This document shows positions 60,238-64,000 of a DNA stretch of 64,000 nucleotides, one piece after another. This DNA is from CAVUWL01 sp963787415 (GTDB lineage: Bacteria; Actinomycetota; Thermoleophilia; Solirubrobacterales; 70-9), in contig CAWBCO010000003.1 of assembly GCA_963787415.1 (NCBI GenBank), positions 868,001 to 932,000 of the forward strand. The letters are read 5' to 3'. The notes under the pieces were generated by a model. The model was not told where the DNA came from. It saw only the letters and a program-made list of their open reading frames with translations, and made no database searches. Every line of letters begins with the position of its first letter. The stretch's first letter is position 1. Position numbers and translations under genes: made by a program.

Positions 60238-61628
60238 TGGCACGCTTTCGAAAAGAGCCCGATCCTCGCTTTTGGCAACTCAACCGCTCGATTGAGTTTG
60301 ATTGGCGATTGGCGCCATATGACATTGATCAGTCACAGGCCCACGCCAAAGGGCTGCTCGGCATCGGAGTGCTCGACGAGGAGGAGCTGCGCCAGATCAA
60401 CTCCGGACTGGAGCAGGTCCGCGCCCAGATGGGGGAGCACGGCTTCCAGTTTGACGATGGCGATGAGGACATTCACATGGCGATCGAGCGGCTGCTCGGC
60501 GAGGCGATCGGTCCGTTGGCCGGCAAGCTGCACACGGGGCGCTCTCGAAACGATCAGGTTGCTACCGACGTTGCGATGGTTGTGCAGGCTCATTCACTGC
60601 GCGCGATTGAGCTCTCGCGGTCGACGATGGCGGTCCTGCTCGACCTCGCCGAGCGTCATCGCGATTGGCCGATGCCCGGCTACACGCACCTACAGCGAGC
60701 CCAGCCGGTGTACCTCGGACACCATCTGCTTGCCTATTTTTGGATGTTGGCGCGAGATGTGTTGCGCTTTCAGTTTGCCCTCGATAGCGCCGGAGTCATG
60801 CCGCTTGGTTCCGGCGCTCTGGCGGGGGTGAATTGGGAGATCGATCGCCGCGCGGTAGCCGAGGAGCTGGGCTTCGATCACGTCAGCCCGAACTCGGTCG
60901 ACGGCGCCTCCAATCGGGATTTCGTCCTCGATTATCTCGCCGCCGCATCCGCCTGTGCCGTGCATCTGTCTCGGCTCGGCTCAGAGCTGGTGATTTGGTC
61001 CAGTACCGAGTTCGGCTTTTGCGAGCTCGATGAGTCCTTCTCATCAGGTTCGAGCATCATGCCCCAGAAGAAGAACCCCGACTCGGCCGAGTTGCTCCGC
61101 GCCAAGAGTCCTCGTGTTGCTGCTGATTACGCGAGCGTGATCGGCATGCTGCACAGTCTCCCGCTGACCTACGGAAAGGATCTGCAAGAGGACAAGGAGC
61201 CGCTTTTTGATGCGATCGATACGGTCGAGACCTGTCTCGATGCAACGGTGGGAATGCTCTCGGGAATTAAGTTTGACCGGAGTCGTTTGGCCGATGCCTC
61301 TGGTGATGAGATGTTGGCGGCTACCGAGATCGCTGACCTTTTGGTCGCCAAGGGGGTTCCCTTTCGCCAGGCCCACGGAATAGTTGGTGATCTCGTGCGC
61401 TACGCGATCGAGCAGAACCGATCTCTTTCCGAGCTGCGCCCGGAGGAGCTGCGGGAGCACTCGGCGCTGCTTGATGACTCCTACTTTGAGGTCCTGAAGC
61501 GCAACAGTTGGCTGGAGTCTAAGAGGATCGAGGGTGGCACCGGCTCCACAGCACTTGAGCACCAGATCGGGCTTGCCAGGGAGACGCTTGAGGCGGTTGG
61601 GGCGCGGGTCACCGAAGAGCGAGCTTGA
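60237..61628 (+). CDS. argH: Argininosuccinate lyase
   Basis: ArgH splits argininosuccinate to arginine and fumarate. From ATG 60237 it has 463 residues: DDGDEDIHMAIERLL, HTGRSRNDQVATDVAMV, PGYTHLQRAQPVYLGHH and the diagnostic GSSIMPQKKNPDSAELLR loop. The start shares its A with the degT stop. Its partner argG is at the other end of the window. Confidence 0.95.
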   Translation: MARFRKEPDPRFWQLNRSIEFDWRLAPYDIDQSQAHAKGLLGIGVLDEEELRQINSGLEQVRAQMGEHGFQFDDGDEDIHMAIERLLGEAIGPLAGKLHTGRSRNDQVATDVAMVVQAHSLRAIELSRSTMAVLLDLAERHRDWPMPGYTHLQRAQPVYLGHHLLAYFWMLARDVLRFQFALDSAGVMPLGSGALAGVNWEIDRRAVAEELGFDHVSPNSVDGASNRDFVLDYLAAASACAVHLSRLGSELVIWSSTEFGFCELDESFSSGSSIMPQKKNPDSAELLRAKSPRVAADYASVIGMLHSLPLTYGKDLQEDKEPLFDAIDTVETCLDATVGMLSGIKFDRSRLADASGDEMLAATEIADLLVAKGVPFRQAHGIVGDLVRYAIEQNRSLSELRPEELREHSALLDDSYFEVLKRNSWLESKRIEGGTGSTALEHQIGLARETLEAVGARVTEERA

Positions 61629-61631
61629 GGC

Positions 61632-62219
61632 ATGGCCTCAGCGAACGAGGAGCGACTCGCAGTTGCCTTCTTTGACCGCCCGGTGCTGACCGTCGCTCGC
61701 GAGCTGATCGGCTGTCGGCTGGATTACAAAGGCTGTGGTGGAACGATCGTTGAGACTGAGAGCTACCAAGCCGATGACCCTGCCTGTCACGCCTTCGCTG
61801 GGCTTACCAAACGGACCGAGGTACTCTTCGGGCCGCCGGGACGAGCCTACGTGTATCTCTCCTATGGGATCCACTCTCTGCTCAACTTTGTCGCCGAAGC
61901 CGAGGGGGATGCTGCGGCGGTTTTGATCAGAGCGCTGGAGCCAACCAGCGGCTCGAAGCAGATGAGCGCTCGCCGCGGCGGCCGCGGCGAGGGCGATCTC
62001 TGTTCGGGCCCAGGCAGGCTGACCGAGGCGCTGGGAATCGGCCTCGAGGCAAATGGGGCGGACCTGGGCATCGATCCGTTCCTCCTGCGCGCACCGGAGT
62101 CCAGCTGGCGGAGCGAGGTGGTGGCGGGACCCCGGGTCGGGATCAGCAAAGCGATCAAGCGTCCTTGGCGCTTTTGCGCGGCCGGCAGCCCCTTTGTCTC
62201 AAGGCCCCGTCCGAGTTAG
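61632..62219 (+). CDS. mpg: 3-Methyladenine DNA glycosylase (AAG/MPG family)
   Basis: This enzyme excises alkylated purines. The 195 residues show ARELIGCRLDYKG, the catalytic Glu in GTIVETESYQADDPACHAF, AYVYLSYGIHSLLN and GPGRLTEALGIGLEANG. It starts 3 nt after argH and was likely co-transcribed. Its TAG stop overlaps the TAA of the convergent penicillin-binding protein (TTAG, 62216-62219). Confidence 0.92.
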   Translation: MASANEERLAVAFFDRPVLTVARELIGCRLDYKGCGGTIVETESYQADDPACHAFAGLTKRTEVLFGPPGRAYVYLSYGIHSLLNFVAEAEGDAAAVLIRALEPTSGSKQMSARRGGRGEGDLCSGPGRLTEALGIGLEANGADLGIDPFLLRAPESSWRSEVVAGPRVGISKAIKRPWRFCAAGSPFVSRPRPS

Positions 62220-64000
62220 CCGGCGGTCACGCCTCCGCCCGAGGAGGGGGTCGAAGGGGCAGCCGGTGGCGAGGCCGGCGTTTCGGCGGGCTTGGCCGCC
62301 TTGGATGGTTCTGACGGTTCTGAGGATTCGCTCGGTGCCGGAGTCGATGGTGTCGATGGAGCTTGACCTGTCGGCGCGGCGGGGACGTAGGTCAAGCCCG
62401 GTGTCGTAGCGTGCGCGTGGCCCTTGGTTGCGGCCGAGGATTCGGCCTTGATCTGCTCCCAGGCGCTGATCACCCGAGCCCAGATTTGCGCCGGATAGGT
62501 GCCACCCATCACCGGACCGCCGTTGTAGAGGGTCGTCATCGGCGTCGTCGTGTTCTCATAGCCAACCCAAACGCAAGCCGTGACTTCGGTGATCGCGCCG
62601 CAAAACCACGCGTCCGCGTTATTGGTCGTGGTTCCGGTCTTTCCCCACTCTCCGCTGACTCCGATATTGGCATGGGTTCCGGTGCCGCTGGTCACCACCG
62701 TTTCGAGGATGTGCTTTGCCTCGCTGTCAACGCTGGGAGAGACGACCTGCTTGTGCAGGGGTTGATTGTCACCACCCTTGATCGGGTGACCGTTGCTATC
62801 GGTCACTTCGGTGTAGCCGATTGGACTGTCGCCGGGATCCGGTCCTAGGGTGCCGCTGACCCGATTACCGTTGTTTGCGATCGTGCTGTAGGCGTAGGTC
62901 CAGCCCAGCGGTGAGACACCTTCTTTGAGGCCGCCGAGGACCATCGCCGGATTTGTGGAAATCGGTTCGCTATAGCCCATTTCATGGATCGTGCTGGCGA
63001 TCGAATCGGTTCGCTGCCTGACGTTTTTACCCTTCAACCCCTTCAACGCGAGCTGGGCATAAATCGTGTTGTCTGAATAGGTGGTTGCGCAGATGATGTC
63101 GCAGGATCCGAGATAGGAGTTTTCATCGTTGTGAACGACGAACGATTCCCGGCCGTTCTTGCCGAAATGAAAGATCTGGGGCGCCGAGGCGTAGACCGTG
63201 TAGGGGGAGATGCCCTCCTTTAGTGCGGTGATCAGCGTGAATGGCTTGATCGACGAGCCCGGTTGGCGGTGGCCCTCGGTGGCGAGGTTGAACGGCATTT
63301 TCTGGAAGTTGGGGCCGCCGACCATCGCCTTGACCCCGGCGTTCTTGTTGTCGATCACGACCACGGAAGCGGTGGGTGGTATTCCTCCCAGTTCGGACTT
63401 GACGGCATTTTCGGCGGCGTTTTGGAGGCGCAGATCGAGCGTCGTCTTGACTTTAAGCCCGCCAAAGTAGGTTTTCGCGGCGCCGTAGCGTTCGACCAGC
63501 TGTTGTCGCAGCCAAGCGGTGAAATAGGGGGCCTTTGAGTCGATCCGCGGCGCCTCGATGTCGTGTGGGGCGGGGAGCGCCTGCTTGATCCCTTCCTCGT
63601 ATTGCTGGTGGGTGATGTAGCCCTGCTGAAGCATTTTTTCCAGCACAAGGTTGCGGCGGCCGAGGGCGTTTTCGGGATAGGTTTTTGGATTGAAAGCCGA
63701 TGGCGAGGCGATGATCGCGGCCAGCGTCGCCGCCTCCCATGGCTCAAGGACCGATGCGCATGGCTCGGCCTTGGTTCCGCAGCCAGGGTGAGCCTTGCCA
63801 AAGTAGGTGCGGGCCGCTGCCTCAATCCCGTAGGCCCCTTCTCCGAAGTAGATCGTGTTCAGGTACTCGGTCAGGATTTTGGACTTGGTCCAATGGTGCT
63901 CGAGGCGGTAGGCGAGGGCCGCCTCGCGAAACTTCTCAAAGATCGTGCGGCTGCCCTGAGCCGCGAGCGCGTTCTTGACGAATTGCTCGGCGATCGTCGA
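62216..64000 (-). CDS. Class A penicillin-binding protein, N-terminus cut by window edge
   Basis: This bifunctional peptidoglycan synthase polymerises and cross-links glycan strands outside the membrane. The window begins within the transglycosylase domain (STIAEQFVKNAL, TEYLNTIYFGEGAYGIEAAAR). The transpeptidase domain has SSIKPF (nucleophile Ser), YSDN (SxN box) and KTGTT. A Pro/Ser/Glu-rich tail of about 60 residues ends the protein. The reading frame is continuous from 64000; an internal ATG at 63646 is not the start. The N-terminal anchor lies outside. Confidence 0.93.
   Translation of the reverse strand, partial: STIAEQFVKNALAAQGSRTIFEKFREAALAYRLEHHWTKSKILTEYLNTIYFGEGAYGIEAAARTYFGKAHPGCGTKAEPCASVLEPWEAATLAAIIASPSAFNPKTYPENALGRRNLVLEKMLQQGYITHQQYEEGIKQALPAPHDIEAPRIDSKAPYFTAWLRQQLVERYGAAKTYFGGLKVKTTLDLRLQNAAENAVKSELGGIPPTASVVVIDNKNAGVKAMVGGPNFQKMPFNLATEGHRQPGSSIKPFTLITALKEGISPYTVYASAPQIFHFGKNGRESFVVHNDENSYLGSCDIICATTYSDNTIYAQLALKGLKGKNVRQRTDSIASTIHEMGYSEPISTNPAMVLGGLKEGVSPLGWTYAYSTIANNGNRVSGTLGPDPGDSPIGYTEVTDSNGHPIKGGDNQPLHKQVVSPSVDSEAKHILETVVTSGTGTHANIGVSGEWGKTGTTTNNADAWFCGAITEVTACVWVGYENTTTPMTTLYNGGPVMGGTYPAQIWARVISAWEQIKAESSAATKGHAHATTPGLTYVPAAPTGQAPSTPSTPAPSESSEPSEPSKAAKPAETPASPPAAPSTPSSGGGVTAG

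Noticed and set aside
63644..63646. ATG as start of the penicillin-binding protein
   Set aside because: Transglycosylase residues continue in frame upstream to the window edge.

Overview
The window is a GC-rich bacterial chromosome segment. It most resembles Actinomycetota of the class Thermoleophilia (Solirubrobacter-like). This is inferred from the gene families present: a signal-anchored surface protein with repeated K-L-A-x-N-S-V units, a class-E-type sortase, an HDOD-LuxR regulator, menaquinone rather than ubiquinone genes, and many transcription units with a TAnnnT box only 6-10 nt before the start codon, which suggests leaderless mRNAs. I see no rRNA, tRNA or CRISPR array. Coding density is very high, and most neighbours overlap by 1-8 bases.

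Layout. 1-9.5 kb: truncated sortase, argG with a 50-aa membrane protein, a coiled-coil lytic-transglycosylase-like secreted protein, dnaE, a Cys-rich small protein, an acyl-CoA dehydrogenase and nfo. 9.5-10.4 kb: a non-coding, stem-rich stretch followed by a decayed tyrosine-recombinase tail. 10.4-19.2 kb: gltX, an HDOD-LuxR regulator convergent with a NarL-type response regulator, an Rrf2 regulator next to cysK-cysE, pcrA and folD. 19.2-32.1 kb: a Pro-rich membrane protein, a GMC oxidoreductase, gatCAB, ndh behind a 25-bp palindrome, and a glycan locus (GT2, two GT39-like enzymes, and an SQD1-like UDP-sulfoquinovose synthase).

32.1-59.1 kb is an anabolic island. It holds ilvB-ilvN, six menaquinone genes (menF, D, C, A, B, E), ilvC, serC-serA, leuA, leuC-leuD-methyltransferase-leuB, ilvE and cimA. 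Together these supply most of leucine, valine and citramalate-route isoleucine synthesis, but ilvD is not in the window. 59.1-64 kb: a DegT-family aminotransferase, argH, a 3-methyladenine glycosylase and a truncated class A penicillin-binding protein.

The most interesting regulatory object is the leuA leader (47,665-47,792). It encodes a 19-residue peptide with five consecutive Leu codons. The first four of those codons are complementary over 12 bases (one G-U) to the leuA Shine-Dalgarno sequence. This suggests that a ribosome stalled for lack of leucine would directly unmask leuA translation. A second notable event is an IS element inserted exactly into a CTAG that reconstructs as the shared stop codons of two convergent genes.
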